From positions 92,196 through 156,195 of the forward strand of contig NZ_BSPQ01000002.1 of NCBI RefSeq assembly GCF_030161115.1: a DNA stretch of 64,000 nt. The letters run 5' to 3'. Below are positions 11,250 through 19,335 of the stretch, in pieces. This stretch comes from Psychromonas marina (GTDB lineage Bacteria; Pseudomonadota; Gammaproteobacteria; Enterobacterales; Psychromonadaceae). Each line of letters opens with the position of its first letter. The stretch's first letter is position 1. A model generated the notes under the pieces. It made no database searches and had not been told where the DNA came from. It was given only the letters and a program-made list of their open reading frames with translations. Position numbers and translations under genes: made by a program.

Positions 11250-12695
11250 ATGTCTTTTGAACAAGTTTCTGAGCGCTTTTTAGCCCCAGCACAATTAACC
11301 CTCTCAGATCTACAATCACAACTTGGTCGAATCTGTACGCCTGCGATTGATTATGCTGATTTCTATTTTCAATCAAGTCGCCATGAATCATGGGTCTTAG
11401 AAGATGGCATCGTAAAAGATGGTAGTTATAACATCGATAAAGGTGTTGGTATACGTGCCGTATCAGGTGAGAAAACAGGTTTCGCTTATGCTGACCAAAT
11501 ATCAGCAAAGTCGTTAACAGACGCATCCAATGCCGCGCGCAGTATTGTTAATAGTGGGCAAGAACGTCAGATTAAGCTGATATTGCCAGGTGATACAAAC
11601 AGCGTTTATAGCGCAACGGATCCTTTAACTAGTCTGCCTCAAGATAAAAAAATTGCTCTGTTAAAAGAAGTCGATATCTTTACACGTGCATTAGATTCTT
11701 CTGTATCTGAAGTGACGGTTTCATTAAATGCAGTTTATGAAGAGATTTTAGTCGCAGCCAGTGATGGCACATTAGCAACAGATATCCGCCCATTAGTACG
11801 TTTTGGTTGTTCGGTATTGATTGAAAAAAATGGCAAGCGTGAACATGGTAGTGCCGGTGGTGGTGGTCGTTTTGACTTAGATTACTTTACCGATACAGCG
11901 GAAGGCGAAATGAAAGCATTCTCTTACGCACGTGCTGCAGTGCGCCAAGCGTTAATTAATATCGATGCGATTGAAGCGCCTGCAGGCACGATGCCGGTGA
12001 TTATCGGTGCTGGTTGGCCGGGTGTTTTATTACATGAAGCGGTAGGTCATGGTTTAGAGGGAGACTTTAACCGTAAAGGCTCTTCCACTTACAGTGGTAA
12101 AATCGGCGAGCAGGTCGCCTCTAAGCATTGTACGATTATTGATGATGGCACTATTGCCGATCGCCGCGGCTCAATTAATATCGATGATGAAGGTACACCG
12201 GGACAACGCAATGTATTGATCGAAAACGGTATCTTAAAAGGTTACATGCAAGATAAGCTGAATGCGCGTCTAATGGGCGTTGCACCAACGGGTAACGGGC
12301 GTCGTGAGTCTTATGCACACTTGCCTTTACCACGCATGACAAATACCTTTATGCTAAATGGTGAACATGAGCATGATGAGTTAATCAGTAGCGTTAAAAA
12401 AGGTATTTATGCACCTAACTTTGGCGGTGGTCAAGTTGATATTACTTCGGGTAAATTTGTATTTTCAGCATCAGAAGCTTACTTGATTGAAGATGGTAAA
12501 GTCACTGCGCCTATCAAAGGGGCAACACTAATCGGTAATGGTTTTGAGGCGATGCAGCAGATTTCAATGGTTGCGAATAATATGAAGCTTGACCCTGGTG
12601 TTGGTGTCTGTGGTAAAGAGGGACAGAGTATCCCTGTTGGTGTTGGTCAACCCTCGGTGAAAGTTGATCAATTAACCGTTGGTGGTACAAACTAA
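11250..12695 (+). CDS. tldD: Metalloprotease subunit TldD
   Basis: TldD pairs with PmbA (TldE) to form a cytoplasmic metalloprotease that degrades unfolded short peptides and processes microcin B17-like peptides and the CcdA antitoxin. Its 481 residues equal the E. coli length. The zinc motif [11 protein letters not shown] (HExxxH) lies at about residues 262-272 and the usual C-terminal [19 protein letters not shown] segment is present. The partner gene pmbA lies 670 bases downstream, beyond the oppositely oriented darP. A strong terminator follows. Confidence 0.97.
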   Translation: MSFEQVSERFLAPAQLTLSDLQSQLGRICTPAIDYADFYFQSSRHESWVLEDGIVKDGSYNIDKGVGIRAVSGEKTGFAYADQISAKSLTDASNAARSIVNSGQERQIKLILPGDTNSVYSATDPLTSLPQDKKIALLKEVDIFTRALDSSVSEVTVSLNAVYEEILVAASDGTLATDIRPLVRFGCSVLIEKNGKREHGSAGGGGRFDLDYFTDTAEGEMKAFSYARAAVRQALINIDAIEAPAGTMPVIIGAGWPGVLLHEAVGHGLEGDFNRKGSSTYSGKIGEQVASKHCTIIDDGTIADRRGSINIDDEGTPGQRNVLIENGILKGYMQDKLNARLMGVAPTGNGRRESYAHLPLPRMTNTFMLNGEHEHDELISSVKKGIYAPNFGGGQVDITSGKFVFSASEAYLIEDGKVTAPIKGATLIGNGFEAMQQISMVANNMKLDPGVGVCGKEGQSIPVGVGQPSVKVDQLTVGGTN

Positions 12696-12703
12696 CAGGT
12701 ATA

Positions 12704-12737
12704 AAAAAAGGGACCGTTTAACTGTCCCTTTTTTTAT
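12704..12737. terminator. Bidirectional terminator between tldD and darP
   Basis: The stem AAAAAAGGGAC / GTCCCTTTTTT (11 bp, loop of 8) ends in T runs on both strands, so it can terminate tldD on the plus strand and darP on the minus strand. Confidence 0.9.
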
Positions 12738-12761
12738 TTTTTTATGCCTGATTATCTGTTG

Positions 12762-13268
12762 TTATAAACAAACAGGTTTAAGGTAGGCAAACAGATCTTT
12801 TGCAGCTTTTGCTGGTTTTTCTGCTTTTTTCTCTTTATTCGCTTGACGGATCAACTGGCGAAGTTTTTGACGCTCTAAGCTTGGGAACTGCTCCAGTAAT
12901 TCATTAATCTTGCTATCACCTTCGGCGATTAAATCATCACGTAGTTTCTCTAAACGCAGTGTTGCATGTGTTAATTGCTGATGCTTGTTATTAAGCTTGT
13001 CAATTGCAGTACGAATCGCATCACAATCTTCATTACGTAATACTTTACCGATGTATTGGATTTGGCGACGTAATGCTTCATTTTTATCGCTGATTTTATG
13101 TGCCACTGAAATGGCATGGAATAACAGTTCACTACCTGGTATTTGTAGCAGTTGCTTTTTACTCAGCCCGACGAGTTCTCGTCCAATTAGTTTTAAGGCA
13201 TCAGCTTCCTTTTTAATTTGTGTTTTGCTGATCTCTTCTTCTTCGATTACTTCTACTTTTTTATTCAT
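12762..13268 (-). CDS. darP: Ribosome-associated protein DarP (YjgA, DUF615)
   Basis: Small alpha-helical protein of 168 residues that promotes late 50S ribosomal subunit assembly in E. coli. The family pattern is visible: an acidic N-terminus (EVIEEEEISKTQIKKEADALKLIGREL), the LPGSELL-like segment IPGSELLFHAI, RRQIQYIGKVLR and a C-terminal RQLIRQANKEKK. It sits between tldD and pmbA on the opposite strand; in E. coli yjgA and pmbA are also divergent neighbours. The 95-base gap to pmbA must hold both promoters. Confidence 0.93.
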   Translation of the reverse strand: MNKKVEVIEEEEISKTQIKKEADALKLIGRELVGLSKKQLLQIPGSELLFHAISVAHKISDKNEALRRQIQYIGKVLRNEDCDAIRTAIDKLNNKHQQLTHATLRLEKLRDDLIAEGDSKINELLEQFPSLERQKLRQLIRQANKEKKAEKPAKAAKDLFAYLKPVCL

Positions 13269-13363
13269 AATGTTTTGTCGTTACAGATTAAAGGGGAATT
13301 AATTGAAGTATACGTGTTATTCTCTGTGTTTCTAAATTTAATTTCTGTTACTGGTACCTGATT

Positions 13364-14689
13364 ATGATTGAACAAAAACAACAACTCGAAAATGCGGTTA
13401 ATGAAGCCCTTGTTATTGCTAATAAATTAGGCGTTGATCAAGCTGAAGTCGCACTCGGAAAATCATCTGGAAGCTCGGTTAATACGCGCTTAGGTGAAGT
13501 TGAAAATGTAGAGTTTAATCTTGATGGTGCAATGGGCATTAGTGTTTATATCGATCAGTGTAAAGGTAGCGCATCTACCTCTGACCTCAGTCCTGATGCT
13601 ATTGCCGCTTCGGTGAAAGCGGCGGTTGATATCGCTCGTTATACTAGCCAAGACCCAATTGCCGGGCTATTAGATAAAGAGTGTTTAGAAACCTCTCCGT
13701 TAGATCTTGATTTATACCATCCAAGTAATGGTGATACCGATGAATTTTTAGCATTAGCGAAGCAGTGTGAAGAGATCGCGTTAAGCAGTGATCAACGTAT
13801 CGTTAACTCTGACGGTGCAGCGGTGAATAGCCATTCAAGCTTGCGTGTTTATGGTAATAGCAATGGTTTTTTACATAGTTACGCAAGTAGCCGCCATAGT
13901 TTAAGTTGTGTATTGATTGCACAGCAAGGTGATGAGATGCAGCGTGATTATAGCTATACCAGCGCACGTGATATGAAAGACCTATTGAGTGCTAAGTGGG
14001 TTGCCGATGAAGCGGTAAAACGCACGCTATCGCGTCTTGGAGCGACAAAGATAGCAACACAAGAATCACCGGTATTATTCGCACCTGAAGCGGCGACTGG
14101 TTTATTTGGCCATCTAGTTAGTGCAATCAGTGGTACCAGTATCTATAAAAAATCGACTTTCTTATTAGATAGTTTAGATACACAAATTTTCCCTGATTGG
14201 ATGCAGATTTCAGAAAAACCGCATATCATTGGGGGCATCGCGAGTTCTCCTTTTGACCAAGAGGGCGGTAAAACCATTGATCGTAATATTATTGAGCAGG
14301 GCGTATTACAAACTTATCTATTAACTGGGTATGCAGCACGTAAACTAAATATGCAAAGCACTGGTCATACGGGTGGTATCCACAACTGGTTTGTTGAATC
14401 TACTGGACTTGATTTAGCAGGGTTATTTAAAGAGATGGGCACGGGCTTCTTTGTAACCGAATTGATGGGACAAGGAGTTAACATGGTGACGGGTGACTAC
14501 TCACGTGGCGCATCAGGTTTTTGGATTGAAAATGGCGTGATCGCTTATCCTGTTCATGAAGTGACAATCGCTGGTAATCTTAAAGAGATGTTTATGGGGA
14601 TCGAAGCAGTGGGTTCTGACATTGACCCTCGTAGCAGCTTAAAAACCGGTTCTATTTTAATTAATAAAATGAAAATAGCCGGTGCTTAA
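13364..14689 (+). CDS. pmbA: Metalloprotease subunit PmbA (TldE)
   Basis: Partner of TldD in the heteromeric peptidase needed for microcin B17 maturation in E. coli; this subunit has no zinc motif of its own. The 441 residues are close to E. coli PmbA (450). Typical segments are GKSSGSSVNTRLGEVENVEFNLDGAMG split near residue 30-55, STGHTGGIHNW near 335, and MGQGVNMVTGDYSRGASGFWIENG near 375-398. It is divergent from darP and followed by a terminator. Confidence 0.96.
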   Translation: MIEQKQQLENAVNEALVIANKLGVDQAEVALGKSSGSSVNTRLGEVENVEFNLDGAMGISVYIDQCKGSASTSDLSPDAIAASVKAAVDIARYTSQDPIAGLLDKECLETSPLDLDLYHPSNGDTDEFLALAKQCEEIALSSDQRIVNSDGAAVNSHSSLRVYGNSNGFLHSYASSRHSLSCVLIAQQGDEMQRDYSYTSARDMKDLLSAKWVADEAVKRTLSRLGATKIATQESPVLFAPEAATGLFGHLVSAISGTSIYKKSTFLLDSLDTQIFPDWMQISEKPHIIGGIASSPFDQEGGKTIDRNIIEQGVLQTYLLTGYAARKLNMQSTGHTGGIHNWFVESTGLDLAGLFKEMGTGFFVTELMGQGVNMVTGDYSRGASGFWIENGVIAYPVHEVTIAGNLKEMFMGIEAVGSDIDPRSSLKTGSILINKMKIAGA

Positions 14690-14716
14690 TTAACCGTTTA
14701 ACACTTTGATTTATCT

Positions 14717-14752
14717 AAAAGCTGACAAGTTAAGAACTATCAGCTTTTTTTA
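14717..14752 (+). terminator. Rho-independent terminator after pmbA
   Basis: The stem AAAAGCTGA / TCAGCTTTT has a 14-base loop and runs into TTTTTT, 28 bases past the pmbA stop. Confidence 0.85.
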
Positions 14753-14820
14753 TGTCTGGATTTTCATATTACTCAAAATATCAATTTGCAAAGCCAATAT
14801 TGGGAGGAAATGTTGCGGGT

Positions 14821-14955
14821 TTCGAACTGCGCGTGGTGAAAGTCAAAAAATCAGCATAAATCGAGGTAAGCGGTAGATGCTCTGTTTAAGCACAAGCTAT
14901 TTTATGCGACACCCCAAAAAACATTGCTTTTGACTTTCGCTGCTCGCAACTCGAA
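14821..14955. repeat. Long imperfect inverted repeat (about 28-bp arms)
   Basis: The arms 14821-14848 and 14928-14955 are inverted copies matching at about 22 of 28 positions. Their ends nearest the loop, GAAAGTCAAAA, are identical, and most mismatches are transitions that still allow G-U pairs in RNA. Inside lies a second, weaker complementarity (GCATAAA at 14854 against TTTATGC at 14901). The whole could fold into a hairpin of about 135 nt. No coding frame is present. It could be a structured RNA or the remnant of a small mobile element. Confidence 0.55.
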
Positions 14956-14965
14956 TCATAAAAAA

Positions 14966-15034
14966 CTGTCGGGCTAAAGCCACGACCTACAAAACATTAA
15001 GCTCCATCTGTAAGTCGGGACTTTAGCCCGGCGG
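14966..15034. repeat. REP-like palindromic element
   Basis: The arm 14966-14991 (core GTCGGGCTAAAGCCACGACC) and the arm 15009-15034 (core GTCGGGACTTTAGCCCGGC) are inverted copies, and each arm is itself partly palindromic. GTAGGTCGGGCTTTAGCCCGAC-like sequences are dispersed extragenic repeats in many marine gammaproteobacteria. No REP-associated transposase is present in the window and no other copy was noticed. It lies in the gene-free island 14753-15146, whose remaining bases (15035-15146) show nothing I can name. Confidence 0.65.
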
Positions 15035-15146
15035 ATCGAGCTAAGAAATACAACGCAGCTGGTGAACACTGACCCACAGTTGGATGAACTCCCACAAGGG
15101 TTAGAGGAGTTTTACTGATAACTGGCAGCTAAAAACTGACTGCTAT

Positions 15147-16049
15147 TTAAGCCAACCACTGCTGATGTAACTTTTCACTATCTCCCAAGTAACTTAACAA
15201 CCACCTGATTGCTGGTGCCAAGTCACCATCGCGCCATGCAAGACAACAAGGGCTATTTTCAGGATTATTAACTAACTCTTTTTTCACTAAGAGTCCCTTC
15301 TCAATTAATGGTGTCGCACGGTGTGTTGGCATCACCCCGATCCCGAGTCCCGCGATAAAAACCTGTTCAGCACTATGCCAATTCGGTACGACTAAACGGC
15401 GTTGATTGTTGAGTAACCAGGTTGTTCGTTTAGGCAGTGCCCGCGCACTATCTTCTAAACAGATACTTGGAAAATCGATAACTTGTTGATCGCTAAGTGG
15501 TCCATCGAGCTTGGTAAGAGGGTGCTCACTACTGACCACAAAGTCCCAGCTTAATTCTCCCATAGGGCGATAACTAACCCCACCAGTGATCGGAACCGCT
15601 GCCGTTGCACCAATGGCAATGTCGGCCCGATTATCAACCAATGCATCCCATACACCATTAAATACTTCCATGGTCAGTAGTAATTCGACATCTGGAAACT
15701 GTTGATAAAAATCGGCTACCAACTGGTTTACTGATGCTTCACGAACGACAGTGTCAAGGGCAATAGAAACGCTACTTTGCCAGCCATTTGCAACACGTTG
15801 CGTCTGCATTTTGACTTCACTCATCTGTTTTAACAATGAACGTGCTTGCACAACGAAGTATTCACCAGCAGGTGTTAGCTGCACTCTTCGGTGCAATCGC
15901 TTAAACAGTAAGACCTCTAATTTATCTTCGATTAGTTTAACGGTATAACTAATGGCACTCGGCACTTTATGTAACTCTTCAGCTGCTGCAGAGAAACTTC
16001 CCCGGCGGGCAACCGTGTCGATAACGATTAAATCATGATTGGAAAACAT
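15147..16049 (-). CDS. punR: LysR-family regulator, PunR (YdhB)-like
   Basis: An N-terminal winged helix-turn-helix (NGSFSAAAEELH-type sequence, then VPSAISYTVKLIEDKL) is followed by a substrate-binding domain; the protein has 300 residues. The text closely follows E. coli PunR/YdhB as I recall it (FNGVWDAL, ALPKRTTWLLNNQ, YLGDSE near the end). PunR activates punC in response to adenosine or other purine nucleosides. I chose ATG 16049 because it starts MFSNHDLIVID, in line with the family; ATG 16055 and TTG 16073 are longer options. It diverges from the MFS gene at 16137, as ydhB does from ydhC. Confidence 0.85.
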   Translation of the reverse strand: MFSNHDLIVIDTVARRGSFSAAAEELHKVPSAISYTVKLIEDKLEVLLFKRLHRRVQLTPAGEYFVVQARSLLKQMSEVKMQTQRVANGWQSSVSIALDTVVREASVNQLVADFYQQFPDVELLLTMEVFNGVWDALVDNRADIAIGATAAVPITGGVSYRPMGELSWDFVVSSEHPLTKLDGPLSDQQVIDFPSICLEDSARALPKRTTWLLNNQRRLVVPNWHSAEQVFIAGLGIGVMPTHRATPLIEKGLLVKKELVNNPENSPCCLAWRDGDLAPAIRWLLSYLGDSEKLHQQWLA

Positions 16050-16089
16050 ACACATCAACTTTTTTGATAGCAAGGGTTAAAATATACCG

Positions 16090-16119
16090 TTTTATTCCTT
16101 TTTTGTACAAGCCTATAAT
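16090..16119 (+). promoter_or_regulatory. Probable punC promoter
   Basis: A perfect TATAAT (16114-16119) lies 17 bases before the punC start. The region 17 bases upstream of it (TTTATT-like) is a poor -35 box, as expected for a promoter needing a LysR-type activator. The 87-bp divergent gap is AT-rich; I could not pick out a confident T-N11-A regulator site. Confidence 0.5.
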
Positions 16120-16136
16120 GTGCGAAATCCCTTATT

Positions 16137-17384
16137 ATGAGCCTAAAAATGAATTCAAAGCTAAATAAAGTAGAACCAAAAATTCCCTATATATGGTTAG
16201 CCGGGTTAAGCATGTTAGGCTTTCTTGCTACCGATATGTACTTACCTGCATTTGATACTTTACGCCAAGATTTAGCGACAAGCAGTCAGATGATTGGCTG
16301 GTCTCTGAGTATATTCCTGCTTGGTATGGCGATAGGTCAGCTTATCTATGGCCCTATTAGTAATGCATTTGGCAAAAAGAAAGTGCTTATTAGCAGCTTA
16401 GCTATCTTTAGTGTTGGTACTGTTATTTGTGCAATGTCTGATAGTGTTGAACTATTATTAGCTGGGCGGTTTATACAATCTATAGGCGCTGCTGGGTCAA
16501 CCATCATTTGGCAATCTTTTGTTATCGAAAAATATGATGATAAAACCTCCCAGCGCGTTTTTGCGACAGTCATGCCATTAGTTGCGTTATCACCGGCATT
16601 AGCCCCTTTACTCGGTGCGGTACTTGAAGCACACCTAGGTTGGCAGAGTATTTTTTATTGTTTATTACTGATTGGTATTGTGTGGAGTGTACGCAGTAGC
16701 TTAATCGACTTTAGCGTTAAAAAAACAGCCTCTCAGGAACAAAAAATTAAAGGGCCAAAAGAATCTATTTTGCAGCAATATGTGGGCTTTCTAAAATCAA
16801 AAACATTTAGCGGTAATATGATTATTTATGCAGCTTGTTCTGCAGCTTTCTTTGCATGGTTAACAGGATCACCCTTTGCTATGAGTGCAATGGGCTATTC
16901 TGGTACCGACATAGGGTTAAGTTACATTCCACAAACCATCGCCTTTATTGCAGGTGGTTATAGCTGTCGACATTTACTAAGCCGCTATGATAGTGCATTA
17001 ATTTTACCGTGGTTATTGAAAGGCTTTCTTTTAAGTGTCATCGTTATGCTTTTAGTGGCTGTAATGGGGCCAACCGATAGCATTATTCCACTGTTGATTC
17101 CAATGTGTTTCATGGCAGCTGCGAATGGCGGTATTTATCCTATTGTTGCTAATAATGCACTAGCTACTTTTAAAACCAATAGTGCATCAGCATCGGGGTT
17201 ATTGAATTTCTTACAGATGATGTTATGCGTAATAGCAAGTGCGCTAGTTTCATGGTTTACTGAGTATGGTGTGATTGCAATGACGGCCGTGATGATGCTG
17301 CAAGGTGTGTTAGTGATTATAGGTTATAGTTTGATAGCAAAACAGCGCAAAAATGAGCAATTAAATAATACCGCTTCTGCATAA
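16137..17384 (+). CDS. punC: MFS transporter, PunC (YdhC)-like purine nucleoside importer
   Basis: A 415-residue protein with about 12 membrane spans and the drug:H+ antiporter-1 (Bcr/CflA-like) pattern LGFLATDMYLPAFDTLRQDL at the N-terminus and GPISNAFGKKKVL in loop 2-3. It matches E. coli PunC in AACSAAFFAWLTGSPFAMS and in PQTIAFIAGGY. PunC imports purine nucleosides, especially adenosine. The in-frame ATG at 16149 is an alternative start. The function is inferred from similarity and from its divergent PunR-like neighbour; older annotation would call it a Bcr/CflA drug efflux protein. Confidence 0.85.
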   Translation: MSLKMNSKLNKVEPKIPYIWLAGLSMLGFLATDMYLPAFDTLRQDLATSSQMIGWSLSIFLLGMAIGQLIYGPISNAFGKKKVLISSLAIFSVGTVICAMSDSVELLLAGRFIQSIGAAGSTIIWQSFVIEKYDDKTSQRVFATVMPLVALSPALAPLLGAVLEAHLGWQSIFYCLLLIGIVWSVRSSLIDFSVKKTASQEQKIKGPKESILQQYVGFLKSKTFSGNMIIYAACSAAFFAWLTGSPFAMSAMGYSGTDIGLSYIPQTIAFIAGGYSCRHLLSRYDSALILPWLLKGFLLSVIVMLLVAVMGPTDSIIPLLIPMCFMAAANGGIYPIVANNALATFKTNSASASGLLNFLQMMLCVIASALVSWFTEYGVIAMTAVMMLQGVLVIIGYSLIAKQRKNEQLNNTASA

Positions 17385-17390
17385 TAATTA

Positions 17391-17445
17391 GAAAGCGCTA
17401 ATCTACGGGTAACCTTAGATTAGCGCCGCAGACGTTAGCGCTTTT
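17391..17445. terminator. Compound terminator between punC and rlpA (two alternative stems)
   Basis: A perfect 11-bp stem GCGCTAATCTA / TAGATTAGCGC (17395-17426) sits between the convergent genes. The left arm can instead pair with a third copy of TTAGCGCTTTTT at 17434-17445, which contains the rlpA stop codon and has the T run. The two pairings exclude each other. A stem of 17391-17400 with 17434-17443 is terminator-like for punC. Confidence 0.7.
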
Positions 17446-18217
17446 TCTGATGTATAACAAAGGCGCTAGGGTAGTCTGGTCGTAATTTTGCTAACAATGC
17501 TTGTGCTTCTTTTTCACTGCTGAAAGGACCTAAACGTAGACGGTAGTTGCTATTATCTTTAACGGCGATAGGTTCCACTTGGTACTTTTTTGATAGGGCT
17601 TTGCTCAGTGTTTCAGCTTTATCTGGCTGTGACGTCACTAAATATTGCACATAAAAATAACCATTTAAAAAATCATTCTTATAGCTGTTTTGCTGTTCAT
17701 CAATATGGATAAGCTCGACTTCTACCTTAGCCGTCCCCGATTTTACAATATCAAGTTTATTAGCTGCCGCGTAAGAGAGATCAATAACCCGTCCTTCATG
17801 AAAAGGACCACGATCGTTCACGCGTACAATAACCGTTTTGTTATTCTCAAGGTTAGTTACTTTTACGTAACTCGGTAAGGGCAGGTTTTTATGTGCAGCA
17901 CTCATTGCATACATATCGTAGCGCTCACCATTAGAGGTCAAATGACCATGAAACTTATTGCCGTACCATGACGCGTAACCTTGCTCGGTAAAAGAGGTGA
18001 CATCTTTGATCACTTTATAATCGATGCCACGGACACGGTAGTTGCTATTTCCACCGCGAGAATAAGGCTCATAACGAGGCACTGCATCTTCGACATGATC
18101 CAGTGAAGGGATACTATCTGCTTGATGATCATTCTTATATTGATAACGATCAGAGCTACAGCCTACGACTAAAGTAAGTAATGACAAGCTGAGAACAACA
18201 TTTATTTTTTTTTTCAT
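17435..18217 (-). CDS. rlpA: Septal ring lytic transglycosylase RlpA (lipoprotein)
   Basis: Outer-membrane lipoprotein that cleaves peptidoglycan strands lacking stem peptides at the septum. The signal peptide ends in the lipobox LVVGC at about residue 20. A double-psi beta-barrel at about 78-170 contains GYASWYGNKFHG, the conserved ERYDM and NDRGPFHEGRVIDLSYAAA. A C-terminal SPOR domain at about 185-258 (YFVQYLVTSQ-like, LRLGPFSSEKEAQALL) targets denuded glycan. It is last in the rsfS-rlmH-mrdA-rodA-rlpA operon, 20 bases after rodA. Confidence 0.95.
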   Translation of the reverse strand: MKKKINVVLSLSLLTLVVGCSSDRYQYKNDHQADSIPSLDHVEDAVPRYEPYSRGGNSNYRVRGIDYKVIKDVTSFTEQGYASWYGNKFHGHLTSNGERYDMYAMSAAHKNLPLPSYVKVTNLENNKTVIVRVNDRGPFHEGRVIDLSYAAANKLDIVKSGTAKVEVELIHIDEQQNSYKNDFLNGYFYVQYLVTSQPDKAETLSKALSKKYQVEPIAVKDNSNYRLRLGPFSSEKEAQALLAKLRPDYPSAFVIHQKKR

Positions 18218-18237
18218 TTTAGTACTCTGTGAGACTA

Positions 18238-19335
18238 TTATTTTCTATTAAAACGTTTATGGGTATTAAATGACATTAATACACCAAACCCCGCCAATAA
18301 AGTGACGATAGAAGTACCACCATAGCTTATTAATGCCAGTGGGACACCAACAACGGGCAGCAGGCCACTTACCATGCCAATATTTACAAAAATGTAAACA
18401 AAGAAAGTGAGGATAATACTACCAGCAACTAATTTTGTAAAAGCGTCCTGCGCTTGGTTTGCTATCCATAGACCGCGACCAATAATAAATAGGTAGATCG
18501 TTAACAGTAAGAGAATGCCAACAAAACCAAACTCTTCTGAATACACCGAAAATATAAAGTCAGTATGCCTTTCGGGTAAAAACTCTAGTTGAGATTGTGT
18601 TCCTTGAAGCCAACCTTTACCCCAAACACCCCCTGAGCCAATCGCTATTTTAGATTGTATTATATGGTAACCAGCACCGAGCGGATCCGCCTCAGGATTA
18701 AACAATGTCATCACCCGAGTTCGCTGATAATCATGCATCAGGTAAAACCATAAAATAGGGACGAAAGCAAGCACAGCACCAATAGCAATACTAATATATA
18801 ACCATGATATGCCAGAAAGAAACAGAACAAATATTCCCGAAGAAGCGACTAAAATAGACGTACCCAAATCAGGTTGTTTAGCGATTAAGAGTGTTGGAAC
18901 AAGCACGATGAGTAGTGCAATAACGGCATTTTTTAAACGTACTGGTAGCGTATGTTGGCTAATATAATAGGCAACGGCAAAGGGCATGATAAGTTTCATT
19001 ATCTCTGAGGGTTGAAACTTGGTAAAACCAAGATCTAACCAACGTTGTGCTCCCTTACCTGTATGCCCAAAAACGGATACAGCAATCAATAAAAGCACAC
19101 CAACAATAAATACCGCAGGTGTCCAGCGTTGGTAAACCTCGGGGGGGATCTGTGCCATGACAAGCATTGCAGTAATAGCAATTGCTAGCCTAATTAGTTG
19201 AGGCATCACCCAGTCTGGGCTGACAGAGTAAAGAGTGATAAGGCTTAAGCCCATTAAACAAAAAATCCCCAATAATAGCCACGGATCGATATGCAATCGG
19301 TAGAAGATACTTTTTTGTGCTTTGGTACTAACCAT
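18238..19335 (-). CDS. rodA: Peptidoglycan glycosyltransferase RodA (SEDS family)
   Basis: Inner-membrane SEDS polymerase that extends glycan strands from lipid II with PBP2 during cell elongation. Its 365 residues (E. coli 370) form about ten membrane spans. The signature GAQRWLDLGFTKFQPSE near residues 97-112, the long periplasmic loop with FLPERHTDFIFSV near 250, and the ending GVPLALISYGGTSIVTLLAGFGVL are visible. Its start overlaps the end of mrdA by 8 bases, so the pair is translationally coupled. Confidence 0.97.
   Translation of the reverse strand: MVSTKAQKSIFYRLHIDPWLLLGIFCLMGLSLITLYSVSPDWVMPQLIRLAIAITAMLVMAQIPPEVYQRWTPAVFIVGVLLLIAVSVFGHTGKGAQRWLDLGFTKFQPSEIMKLIMPFAVAYYISQHTLPVRLKNAVIALLIVLVPTLLIAKQPDLGTSILVASSGIFVLFLSGISWLYISIAIGAVLAFVPILWFYLMHDYQRTRVMTLFNPEADPLGAGYHIIQSKIAIGSGGVWGKGWLQGTQSQLEFLPERHTDFIFSVYSEEFGFVGILLLLTIYLFIIGRGLWIANQAQDAFTKLVAGSIILTFFVYIFVNIGMVSGLLPVVGVPLALISYGGTSIVTLLAGFGVLMSFNTHKRFNRK

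Noticed and set aside
12985..13302. Plus-strand open frame of 105 codons opposite darP
   Set aside because: Antisense to darP; composition and lack of a start signal mark it as a shadow.
14753..15146. Insertion sequence or MITE with terminal inverted repeats
   Set aside because: No target-site duplication flanks the inverted repeats and no transposase fragment is readable in any frame, so I list the parts only as repeats.
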